From the NCBI GenBank assembly GCA_964535195.1, contig CAZHSI010000003.1:30513-94512 (forward strand): DNA of 64,000 nt. The letters are read 5' to 3'. The position numbers and the translations under genes were made by a program. Below, one piece after another: positions 1-7,321 of the stretch. This DNA is from UBA9339 sp964535195. Lineage in GTDB: Bacteria; Pseudomonadota; Gammaproteobacteria; UBA9339. How positions within the stretch are numbered: the first letter of the stretch is position 1; the number at the start of each line of letters is the position of its first letter. The notes beneath the pieces were generated by a model, which was not told the origin of the DNA, ran no database searches, and was given only the letters and a program-made list of their open reading frames with translations.

Positions 1-94
1 TTCAGAAGATTAAGAAACCATTGCCAACTGTTTCTAAAGATAAATTTTAGATAACCAATAATTCAGCTACAATAACCGCTTGAAAAACATGGCC

Positions 95-649
95 TTATGT
101 CTGAATTAGATAACTTTTGACTAATCCCGTAGTTTTTTGCCGCAGAATATGCCAAGAACCTGGCACTACAGTACTAACGTCTACAGCTTTTTCTGTTTCA
201 ATATATACCAAAGCACCCTTTGCCAAATAACCACCAGCTAATAGTTTCTCACAAGCAGGCTTTACTAGCCCATAATTAAATGGTGGGTCTAAAAATAAAA
301 TATCAAAAGGCTGCTGAGGAACTTTTTTTAAACGCTCAGGAATTTTAGCACAATAAAAATCGACATTATCTGCTCCTAGTAATTTAGCATTTTCTACTAG
401 CTTTTTTACAACCTTTACTGAAGCATCTACCATAACAACTTTCTTTGCCCCGCGTGACAAAGCCTCAAAACCTAAAGCCCCGCTGCCCGCAAATAAATCA
501 AGGCAAGCAGCATCGACTATAGCTTGGGAAAGCCAATTGAAAAGGGTCTCACGAGTAACGTTCGTAGTAGGTCTAACCCCTTTTAGTGGCAAAAAATTAA
601 TTTTACGACTACGCCATTTACCACCAATAATACGTAAACTTGATTGCAT
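95..649 (-). CDS. rsmD: 16S rRNA (guanine966-N2)-methyltransferase RsmD
   Basis: Methylates G966 of 16S rRNA on the 30S subunit using SAM. The N-terminus reads RIIGGKWRSRK, then RPTTNVTRETLFNWL, as in RsmD. The SAM-binding motif I is LDLFAGSGALGFEALSRGA (about residues 50-68). The catalytic motif IV is FLDPPF (about residue 120). From the ATG at 649 the length is 184 aa, normal for the family. The frame can be opened five codons upstream at a TTG (664), but the ATG lies just before the conserved start and is preferred. The gene is divergent from ftsY, the usual gammaproteobacterial arrangement. The 94 bases downstream hold nothing I can identify. Confidence 0.95.
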   Translation of the reverse strand: MQSSLRIIGGKWRSRKINFLPLKGVRPTTNVTRETLFNWLSQAIVDAACLDLFAGSGALGFEALSRGAKKVVMVDASVKVVKKLVENAKLLGADNVDFYCAKIPERLKKVPQQPFDILFLDPPFNYGLVKPACEKLLAGGYLAKGALVYIETEKAVDVSTVVPGSWHILRQKTTGLVKSYLIQT

Positions 650-895
650 GCAATAATCATACAAGGCATAGCTAAAGTGAGCAAGCTGGGATGACTTTTA
701 GGACCAAAAGATTCCTTTTAGACAAATTTGCAGTTATACTTTTCAGGTAACTACTCACATGGCTATTATCGCTCTAGTCTATAGCGTAGATGTATCACCC
801 GACTTGATCGGGTAATCGCACCATGACAAAGCGTGTGAATAGCTGCATTTTTAGACTATTAAAAAGGTTTCAGCCTAAAGTAACACGCAGAAATT

Positions 896-1870
896 ATGTT
901 TAACATTTTCAAAAAAAACAAAGCACAAAAAGTGGCTGATAAACAACCACAAAGCAGCGCCATTTCGGGTTTATTTCGTGGTCTAAAACGAACCCGTGAC
1001 GCTTTTACTCACGGTATTTTTGGGATCTTTTCTAGCAAAGATAAAATCAACCCCCAGACCCTTGAAGAATTAGAAGTAAAATTACTTACCTCTGACGTCG
1101 GCGTGACCGTTACTAAACAAATTATTGACCAACTAAAATTGGATTTAAAACACGAACCGACTATCACGCCAGAAACCATATTAGCAACTATTAAAAACCA
1201 GCTAGAAAATATTCTTGAACCATGCAACCAACCACTAGTAATTACGAAAAATACTCGACCATTTGTCGTTTTACTTGTTGGCGTAAATGGCTCTGGTAAA
1301 ACGACCACCATTGGCAAATTAGCTAAAAAACTCCAAGAGGATAACCATAAAGTCATGCTGGCAGCTGGCGATACTTTTCGTGCTGCTGCTATCGAACAAT
1401 TAAAAGTCTGGGGTGAACGTAACCAAGTCCCGGTCATCGCCCAACAAACTGGCTCTGATAGTGCAGCAGTAATCTATGATGCTTACCAGGCAGCAAAAGC
1501 ACGTGATATTGATGTCTTAATCGCGGACACCGCTGGTAGACTACACACACACCACGGCTTTATGGCAGAATTAAAAAAAATTAAAAAAATTATCCAAAAA
1601 ATCGATCCTGCTGCCCCCCACGAAGTGCTCTTGGTTTTAGACGCCACCATTGGTCAAAACGCTTTAACGCAAGTGAAACAGTTTAACGAAATGATCGGGG
1701 TTACAGGAATTTGTCTAACGAAGCTTGATGGCACAGCCAAAGGTGGTACAATTTTTGCCATTGCGAAAGAAACCAAAATCCCCATTCGTTTTATCGGTGT
1801 TGGAGAAAGTATCGAGGACTTAAAAACTTTCGATGCCAAAAATTTTATTACAGCCCTATTTGGTGAATAA
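896..1870 (+). CDS. ftsY: Signal recognition particle receptor FtsY
   Basis: SRP receptor GTPase that docks ribosome-nascent chain-SRP complexes at the inner membrane. The protein is 324 aa: a short basic N-terminus, an N domain (about residues 30-110), then the G domain. Visible GTPase motifs are GVNGSGKTTTIGKLAKKL (G1), DTFRAAA, DTAGR and TKLDGTAKGG. The long acidic A domain of E. coli FtsY is absent, so this is a compact form, as in many bacteria. The stop is two bases before the ftsX ATG, so the two are co-transcribed. FtsE, normally encoded between them, is missing. Confidence 0.96.
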   Translation: MFNIFKKNKAQKVADKQPQSSAISGLFRGLKRTRDAFTHGIFGIFSSKDKINPQTLEELEVKLLTSDVGVTVTKQIIDQLKLDLKHEPTITPETILATIKNQLENILEPCNQPLVITKNTRPFVVLLVGVNGSGKTTTIGKLAKKLQEDNHKVMLAAGDTFRAAAIEQLKVWGERNQVPVIAQQTGSDSAAVIYDAYQAAKARDIDVLIADTAGRLHTHHGFMAELKKIKKIIQKIDPAAPHEVLLVLDATIGQNALTQVKQFNEMIGVTGICLTKLDGTAKGGTIFAIAKETKIPIRFIGVGESIEDLKTFDAKNFITALFGE

Positions 1871-1872
1871 CT

Positions 1873-2748
1873 ATGCTATTTAATATTTTTAGATCCCCTA
1901 AAAAAACCGACCACCTGTTGAATCTTACCCTAGGTTTAAAACAGATTCTCTTTACCCCAATTGCCAGTGCGAGCATTGCTCTCATATTCACCTTCGCGCT
2001 CTTCTTAATAGCTGCCTTTTCATTGTTACAGAGCAATAAAAATGCTATTCATGACCATTGGAATGCTAGCGCACAAATCTCGCTTCATCTCAAAAAAAAT
2101 ATTCAACAAGAAACCGCTGCGGCGCTACTGCAAAAATTACAAAAAAATCCCGTGATAACCAAAGTCGAATTAATCCAACCAAATGACGGTATAAAAACTT
2201 TTGCCGAAAACACCGAACTTAAAGCCTTGCTATCTAACCTCAAAAATAATCCTCTCCCCACAGTAATCATCATTCAACCACAATTAAAAGTTTTAACCAA
2301 AAATTTAGCCGTTGAATTCATAGAAGAGTTAAAAAAACAACCAGAGGTTGTTACTGTTAGTGCCGACATAGAGTGGCTTGCGCATAGTTATAATTGGTTA
2401 AATCTCTGGGATGGCTTAGCTACGATTTTCCTTTTTATCTTAGCCATAAACATGTTTATGGTAGTAGGCGGTATTAGTTACTTCGCCGCATGGGCTTTTA
2501 GCACCAAGCAGCATATCGCTAAAAATATCTTGCCCTACCAGTTTGCTTGGTATGGTTTGTTTGGAGGCTTACTATCGCTAATACTAGTACGAACAATTAT
2601 AGTAACATTACTCCATCAAGAGATCTTGACGCAGGGGCTAAGCGCTAGCTTTGGCTTGTTAATTATACTTAGTGGCCCGTTACTTGGTTTTATTGTGACT
2701 AAAATCGCCGTATATCGAAAAGGGCAAAAAGTTATGAATTTTAAGTAA
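1873..2748 (+). CDS. ftsX: Cell division protein FtsX (ABC transporter-like permease)
   Basis: Membrane partner of the ATPase FtsE, which couples the divisome to peptidoglycan hydrolases. The protein is 291 aa. It has a first transmembrane helix at about residues 32-53, a periplasmic domain of about 110 residues, and three C-terminal helices (about 180-210, 230-250, 258-280), the FtsX topology. The start ATG follows the ftsY stop by two bases, which suggests translational coupling. No ftsE lies here or elsewhere in the window. FtsX without FtsE would be unusual, so ftsE has either moved or been lost. The gene is followed by about 165 bases without features before convergent gcvH. Confidence 0.9.
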   Translation: MLFNIFRSPKKTDHLLNLTLGLKQILFTPIASASIALIFTFALFLIAAFSLLQSNKNAIHDHWNASAQISLHLKKNIQQETAAALLQKLQKNPVITKVELIQPNDGIKTFAENTELKALLSNLKNNPLPTVIIIQPQLKVLTKNLAVEFIEELKKQPEVVTVSADIEWLAHSYNWLNLWDGLATIFLFILAINMFMVVGGISYFAAWAFSTKQHIAKNILPYQFAWYGLFGGLLSLILVRTIIVTLLHQEILTQGLSASFGLLIILSGPLLGFIVTKIAVYRKGQKVMNFK

Positions 2749-2915
2749 GTATCACTTCTTGAACACCCTCGTTGGTATAAAGAACATATGGCATTGAATT
2801 AACCTCGCTATTTTGGTTAATTGTCCTCTCCTATTAATCTATTAGCCCATGGCCCCTACGAGACAAGCGAAGCTCGCCGCAGGATGATGAAGGGAGAGCA
2901 GTTACCTGCTACAAA

Positions 2916-3299
2916 CTAATGAGCCAACCCAGCTAAATATTTTTCATAAGTCGCCACATCCATGAGTGTTTCTAATTCTTTAGGGTTAGATGGTTTAAGT
3001 TTAAATAACCACCCGCCACTCTCCGCTTCTTTATTAAGCAACTCAGGTTTAGCAACCACCTCAGCATTTACCGCAACCACTTCACCGCTAAGTGGTGAAT
3101 ACACATCAGAAGCCGATTTAACCGACTCCACTACGGCACACTCTTTACCCATAATGACCATCTCCCCTGGCTCAGGTTGCTCCACAAACACCATATCACC
3201 AAACGCGTGCTGCGCATGATCGGTAATGCCAATCGTTACCATACCATCGTTTTCTAAACGCACCCACTCGTGAGTTTTGGTAAATCTCATTTCAGCCAT
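2916..3299 (-). CDS. gcvH: Glycine cleavage system H protein
   Basis: Lipoylated shuttle protein that carries the aminomethyl group between the P, T and L proteins of the glycine cleavage system. It is 127 aa, the normal size. The sequence opens RFTKTHEWVR, includes ITDHAQHAFGDMVFVE, and has the lipoylation site with its lysine in VESVKSASDVYSPLSGEV (about residue 62). A strong ribosome site (AGGGGAAG) precedes the ATG at 3299. No gcvT or gcvP lies beside it. GcvH may therefore act with distant genes, or in lipoate relay. The L-protein candidate in the window is lpdA at 53.5 kb. Confidence 0.96.
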   Translation of the reverse strand: MAEMRFTKTHEWVRLENDGMVTIGITDHAQHAFGDMVFVEQPEPGEMVIMGKECAVVESVKSASDVYSPLSGEVVAVNAEVVAKPELLNKEAESGGWLFKLKPSNPKELETLMDVATYEKYLAGLAH

Positions 3300-3424
3300 A
3301 CTCTTCCCCTTACATTTAAATTAAAAATTATTTTTACCATCTTTGATAAATGGTAGTTTAATAACCTTGTAATGCCCCCATTAATCAAGCAGCAGCCAAG
3401 AGAATTTTCTCCAGTTCTTGTTTT

Positions 3425-3562
3425 TCAACAAGTAGTCGGTGTTTTGTATTTTAACGATGAGTGTAAATATTCGTTGTTATAATACTCAACCCAACTATCC
3501 AAATTAACAAAAAAATCTTACAGGCTTCACCACTCATTAACCCACACTAATTCTTCCTTTAA
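3425..3562 (-). pseudogene. IS481-like transposase C-terminal remnant
   Basis: One frame of the minus strand reads LKEELVWVNEW, stop, SL, stop, DFFVNLDSWVEYYNNEYLH, then SSLKYKTP. This matches the C-terminal end of IS481/IS3-type rve transposases (WxxYYNxxRxHSxLGYxTP). Two in-frame stops show it is dead. It lies just upstream of gcvH on the same strand, at the left border of the accessory island. Confidence 0.65.
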
Positions 3563-3689
3563 AATTCTCATTAATCGTTTTCTAAAAATAACTGTTTCTG
3601 ATCGTCTTTGGCTTGATCAAAAACCTCGTGGCCTTCTGTAAAAAGCTGGCCTCGATTTATACTCAGCACATATTTCTGCTACAGCCGCT

Positions 3690-3948
3690 GCTAACCATGG
3701 AAAGCGCAGCGAAGGTTAGTAGTCCGAGGTAAGCGCGCCTTGAAGGGCGTTGTTTGCCCGTAAAGGCATCGCGCCGTAAAGTCATTTGAGAGACGGCTGC
3801 GAAGTATGCGAAGTACACGAAGCGCCGTTGACGAGGACGGCCGAGGCGCGCGTAGCACTATATGTGTCGCGGCCATGCGAGCGGATTTTAGGGGCCACGA
3901 TAGCCTAAAATCTATAGCGTGCATAGCGACACGCTTTTTTGCCTTTTA
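3690..3948 (+). ncRNA. GC-rich hairpin-dense segment ending in a terminator; possible structured RNA
   Basis: This segment is far richer in G and C than its surroundings and folds into successive hairpins on paper: CTAACC/GGTTAG (about 3691-3717), a nested stem around GGGC-GCCC (about 3731-3774), and ACGGC/GCCGT (about 3793-3829). A long imperfect stem follows at about 3864-3932, with GTGTCGC and GATTTTAGG pairing to their complements. The last part, GCGTG-CACGC followed by six T (3918-3939), looks like an intrinsic terminator on the plus strand. I recognise no known RNA family. It could instead be a decayed repeat cluster. An ORF runs antisense through it but has no homology I recognise. Confidence 0.3.
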
Positions 3949-4065
3949 AACCCTCTAAGACAACCAACCATTTGGTTTTACCATTCCCTCTCCGCTTCAT
4001 CGAGCATACCCTCATTTTTTCTCTTAGCTAACCTCTTGCTTTAATGGGGAGCAATATACCCAAGC

Positions 4066-4445
4066 TCAACTCCAAATATCTGTACTGCACCCAGTTATGG
4101 ACGTTTGATAGCTTAAATAAAATCCTCTCATGGCCATCAACCGCACAACATCATCAAGGCTAACTTTAAACCTGTAATAATAATTAACCGCCATCATAAC
4201 TACTTCAGTTGGATATTCAATAAAATTTAATTTTGTTCCCGCACGCTCATTATATTGTTTTCCACAGTTAGAACATCGATATTGTTCGTAAACCAAGAAA
4301 GTTTTCTTTGTCATTTTACGTGTACTTTTTGATTGGCAGCGGGGTAGTTCATTTTAAATCATCTCCATTTATAAAGTCAGAGATGATAATTTCGGGCAAC
4401 TTTTTGAGCAAATTAGAAGTCGGAACTCAGTTTTTGACAAAACCC
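4066..4445 (-). mobile_element. IS6-family element, truncated 5' part with terminal inverted repeat
   Basis: The minus frame from 4314 encodes a zinc-ribbon start (YRCSNCGKQYNERAGTKL) and the IS6 N-terminal helix-turn-helix region (EVVMMAVNYYYRFKVSLDDV). It frameshifts after GFYLSYQT by a one-base loss relative to the copy at 6.5 kb. The catalytic DDE region is missing. The element tip, with the inverted repeat GGGTTTTGTCAAAAACTGAG read on the minus strand (4425-4445), ends seven bases from the stop of the radical SAM gene. Together with the oppositely oriented copy at 6511-7321 it brackets the peptide/radical SAM pair. Confidence 0.8.
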
Positions 4446-4451
4446 TTCCGA

Positions 4452-5642
4452 CTAACCCACCAACAGCTTCTTAATATGATCTTTAATAAAAAGAACTCCT
4501 CTAAGCAACTGAAGTTCCTCTAAGGTAAGTTCCGACTCTAGTTTGTCTTTTAGCTTTTGATAAGCCAACTGTGCCGTTGCTACAAGTTGAGATTTTATAA
4601 ATTCACAATGATGAGAAGTACGAATAGATTCACTGCCATTTTCAGATAAATTTAGAACTTCACAATGTGGACAAGCATCAATAAAAACACAAGATGCACA
4701 TCGGTTATTAGTTTTATTAGCGACAATTGCACTATTTATATCGTTACAATTTGCTGGATTAATTAAATTAACACCCTCAGTAATCGCCCTATGGCATGGA
4801 TATTTTTTTCCATTTACATCTATAGCCATCATAGTTGTACCAGAACCACACCACTTTAATACATTATGTTTTCCTTCCACCAGATTTTTTATTGGCAGAG
4901 ATACCAAAGAATTATGAGGCAACGTGGGGTCATTTAAATAAATTTTTATTAACTCTGCAAGTTCTTGACGAAAAATACTGACTGACTTAGCTTTCTCTTT
5001 CTCATTACCCCAAACATTTTCATAAACAACATTGCTAAAAATATCTACACCAAATTTATGTAACTCACAAATTCCTTTAAAAATGGAACCAATGCTGTTT
5101 GGGCCAATTGTCATTTTTATACTAGCCCTATCTCGCATGCCCACACTAATTAAATAACTTAAAAAACTAGCAGCCTTATCGTACGACATACAACGATTTC
5201 TATCGTGCGTTTCTTTATCTCCATCAATGCTCACTGTAATGTACACTTTATCTTTGTTGGATAAGATCCAATTTCTAACTTTATCGTTATCAATAGTCCC
5301 GTTAGTTGTTAAATTAAAAATATACCTTTTTGTGCCATATTCGCTAGCTACGTAGCTGGCAACTTGAGTCAATAAGTCAACCGCTAAGAAAGGCTCCCCT
5401 CCTATAAAATCTATAACTCCAATTTTTTCTTTCTCCATGCAAAGAAAAAAATCATCTATAGCTTTTTTCGCTGTATCAAAGCTCATATAAATTCCAGTCT
5501 CATGGCGACCTTGATAGCAATACGTACAACACAAATTGCAAGCTCCAGTAACCATAAGGACTAGGAACTTTCTATTATTTTTATTAGCAATTTTATAACT
5601 CGACGCGGCGAAAGACTCACCAGAATAATGAGTAAACCCCAT
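4452..5642 (-). CDS. Radical SAM/SPASM peptide maturase
   Basis: Predicted to modify the neighbouring Cys-rich peptide by radical chemistry. The protein is 396 aa. Residues 35-42 read CNLCCTYC, which gives the CxxxCxxC motif for the SAM-binding [4Fe-4S] cluster. The glycine-rich GGEP motif follows at about residue 100. The C-terminal SPASM domain has CGSGTTMMAIDVNGKKYPC (about 265-285) and CASCVFIDACPHC plus a late Cys (about 313-350), the pattern that binds auxiliary clusters in anSMEs and sactipeptide/ranthipeptide maturases. It lies 155 bases downstream of the peptide gene on the same strand. The ribosome site is weak. The gene appears intact although an IS6 end abuts its stop codon. The chemistry is inferred; a formylglycine-type maturase is less likely given the adjacent peptide. 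Confidence 0.85.
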   Translation of the reverse strand: MGFTHYSGESFAASSYKIANKNNRKFLVLMVTGACNLCCTYCYQGRHETGIYMSFDTAKKAIDDFFLCMEKEKIGVIDFIGGEPFLAVDLLTQVASYVASEYGTKRYIFNLTTNGTIDNDKVRNWILSNKDKVYITVSIDGDKETHDRNRCMSYDKAASFLSYLISVGMRDRASIKMTIGPNSIGSIFKGICELHKFGVDIFSNVVYENVWGNEKEKAKSVSIFRQELAELIKIYLNDPTLPHNSLVSLPIKNLVEGKHNVLKWCGSGTTMMAIDVNGKKYPCHRAITEGVNLINPANCNDINSAIVANKTNNRCASCVFIDACPHCEVLNLSENGSESIRTSHHCEFIKSQLVATAQLAYQKLKDKLESELTLEELQLLRGVLFIKDHIKKLLVG

Positions 5643-5737
5643 ATATTATATTCACCATTCCATAACTAACTTTTTTTGATATAACATGCGTATATAAAAA
5701 GTGAACAACAGGTTCAAAAAAAACCTAGCCAGATATA

Positions 5738-5752
5738 TACATCAATGATGTA
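5738..5752 (-). promoter_or_regulatory. Perfect 7-bp hairpin between peptide and maturase genes
   Basis: TACATCAATGATGTA is a perfect 7-bp inverted repeat with a one-base centre. It sits in the 155-base gap between the precursor stop and the maturase start. A run of eight T follows about 16 bases downstream on the minus strand. It could attenuate transcription so that more precursor than enzyme is made. This is only suggestive. Confidence 0.25.
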
Positions 5753-5797
5753 GCGGAGAATCCCATTTTTAACCGATGATCATTGGAACTATACTAA

Positions 5798-6013
5798 CTA
5801 ATCGTCCCCCTTACACCCACCAGTACAGGCTCCACAATGGTCATCGCACCCACCCCAACATTGACAACCTTTGCCATCATGCGCTACAGGTAACGCTCTA
5901 ACTAACTCACGCATTTTTGCAACGTCATCCGCGGAAATATCCAAACTTAAACCCCTGGTACCACCAGAAACAAGTTCTTTCTCTTTATCGGCAGCATCTA
6001 GAATTTTCTGCAT
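5798..6013 (-). CDS. Cys-rich RiPP precursor-like peptide
   Basis: A 71-aa peptide, probably the substrate of the radical SAM enzyme encoded downstream. Residues 1-48 form a charged, probably helical leader (MQKILDAADKEKEL, then a GG at 17-18, then DISADDVAKMRELVRALP). The tail from residue 49 carries six Cys at 50, 52, 56, 60, 63 and 67, spaced C-x-C-x3-C-x3-C-x2-C-x3-C, rich in Gly and Asp and with one Trp. The ATG follows an excellent ribosome site (AAGGGGG) by about six bases. Spacing, strand and composition fit a ranthipeptide/sactipeptide-like precursor with Cys-based thioethers. A metal-binding peptide is the alternative. No transporter or protease gene is adjacent. Confidence 0.7.
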   Translation of the reverse strand: MQKILDAADKEKELVSGGTRGLSLDISADDVAKMRELVRALPVAHDGKGCQCWGGCDDHCGACTGGCKGDD

Positions 6014-6510
6014 ATATACCCCCTTATATTTTCATTATGCTATACTCAAATCTTTTAACTTGCTATTTTTTAGCATCTCATCATAAAACAGCAACTCATC
6101 GATATTGAAAACCCCTGCAAAAACAAACAACATTTAAAAACAAGCAGCCAATAGTTGGCCGCAAAAAACCTAACACCGCACTTTATTTTTTAATCTACTT
6201 TTTCAATAAGTAACTCTACTGGCTTTTATGTGACCACGCCCTCAACGCCTTCCAGACAAAGTTGAGGATAATCTCAATCAATACTTCACCACCTCACAGA
6301 AGCCAAATACAATCAACCGCCCAAGCAATATTCTACTCCTGTTAGCCATGAAGTCAACAATGTAGTGGCAAATGTAGCGGAAAATGTTAGCCCAAAGTAG
6401 TAAAGCAAAGCAGAACTACCCTCTTTATAATGGTCAATAGAGGACAGAAATATGGCTAAAGATGAGCTTGCTACTATGAATAGTAAAGAAATTTTGCGAC
6501 GACAGATCAT
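6014..6510. other. Gene-poor stretch upstream of the peptide gene
   Basis: About 500 AT-rich bases lie between the peptide start and the right-hand IS6 remnant. The promoter of the peptide operon should be here. I see no convincing -35/-10 pair. A 65-aa minus-strand ORF (6313-6510) has hydrophobic segments but no ribosome site or recognisable homology, so I do not call it. Confidence 0.5.
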
Positions 6511-7321
6511 CGATCTTGGGTTACGAGCAATATCGATGCTCTACCTGTGGAAAATAATATAATGAGCGCATGGGAACAAAATTAAATTTTATTGAATACC
6601 CAGCTGAAGTAGTTATGATAGCGGTTAATTACTATTACAGGTTTAAAGTTAGCTTTGATGATGTTGTACAGTTGATGGCCATGAGAGGATTTTATTTAAG
6701 CCATCAAACTGTCCATAAATGGGTACAGTACAGATATTTGGAATTGAGCTTGGGTTAAAGCTAAGGGTCAGACGTAAAGGCAAGAATAGTGGTAAATAGA
6801 ATGTTGATGCGACATACATACAATGAGGAACGGTGATGTTATTTTTATCGGGCTATGACAAAGAGATAAACTTGGTGAACGTTTATTTAAGTGACATCAG
6901 AAATCAAACTGCAGCAGAGGCTTTTTAGGCGAGCACAAAGCATCACTGATACTTATACAAAACAAATCACAGCCGATAAAGAGCCCACACTCTATCCGAT
7001 CATTAAAAATGTATTCGGCATTGACACTAAACATCGTGATTCAAAGTACATGAATAATGTAATCGAGCAGGATCATCGCTGGATCAAATCAAGAAGTAGG
7101 ACCATGAAGGGATTTAAAAATATTTTCTGTGCATTAATTTTTTGTACGGCATGCGAAGAGATAAGATAATTTTTCCGCATGAAAAATAAAACCCGTGCTA
7201 AGCGGCGTAGGATGATTGCGTCAAAAATACAAAGTTTCAACAATTAGTTACAGCGACAGCATAAAAATAGCCATGCCGGAGCTGCGATAATAAAAAAGTG
7301 ACTCAATTTTGACAGAACCCT
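6511..7321 (+). pseudogene. IS6-family transposase pseudogene with right terminal repeat
   Basis: The reading frame is broken into pieces: LGYEQYRCSTCGK (about 6515), then GTKLNFIEYPAEVVMIAVNY (from 6573), then FGIELGLKLRVRRKGK in a shifted frame, then YPIIKNVFGIDTKHRDSKYM and IEQDHRWIKSRSRTMKGF up to 7169. Together these cover most of an IS6 transposase with several frameshifts and stops. The right end (about 7300-7321, GACTCAATTTTGACAGAACC) is the inverted counterpart of the repeat at 4425-4445. It points away from the peptide locus, so the two IS6 copies form an inverted pair around it. Confidence 0.8.

Noticed and set aside
3691..3924. 77-aa minus-strand ORF in the GC-rich segment
   Set aside because: It overlaps strong hairpins, has no ribosome site, and its Arg/Ser-rich composition is what GC-rich non-coding sequence gives.
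4308..4523. 71-aa plus-strand ORF over the IS6 tip and the maturase 3' end
   Set aside because: It is antisense to both and has no ribosome site.
6313..6510. 65-aa hydrophobic minus-strand ORF near the RiPP-like locus, considered as an immunity or export protein
   Set aside because: No ribosome site, no recognisable family, and its start abuts the IS6 remnant. Not enough support.
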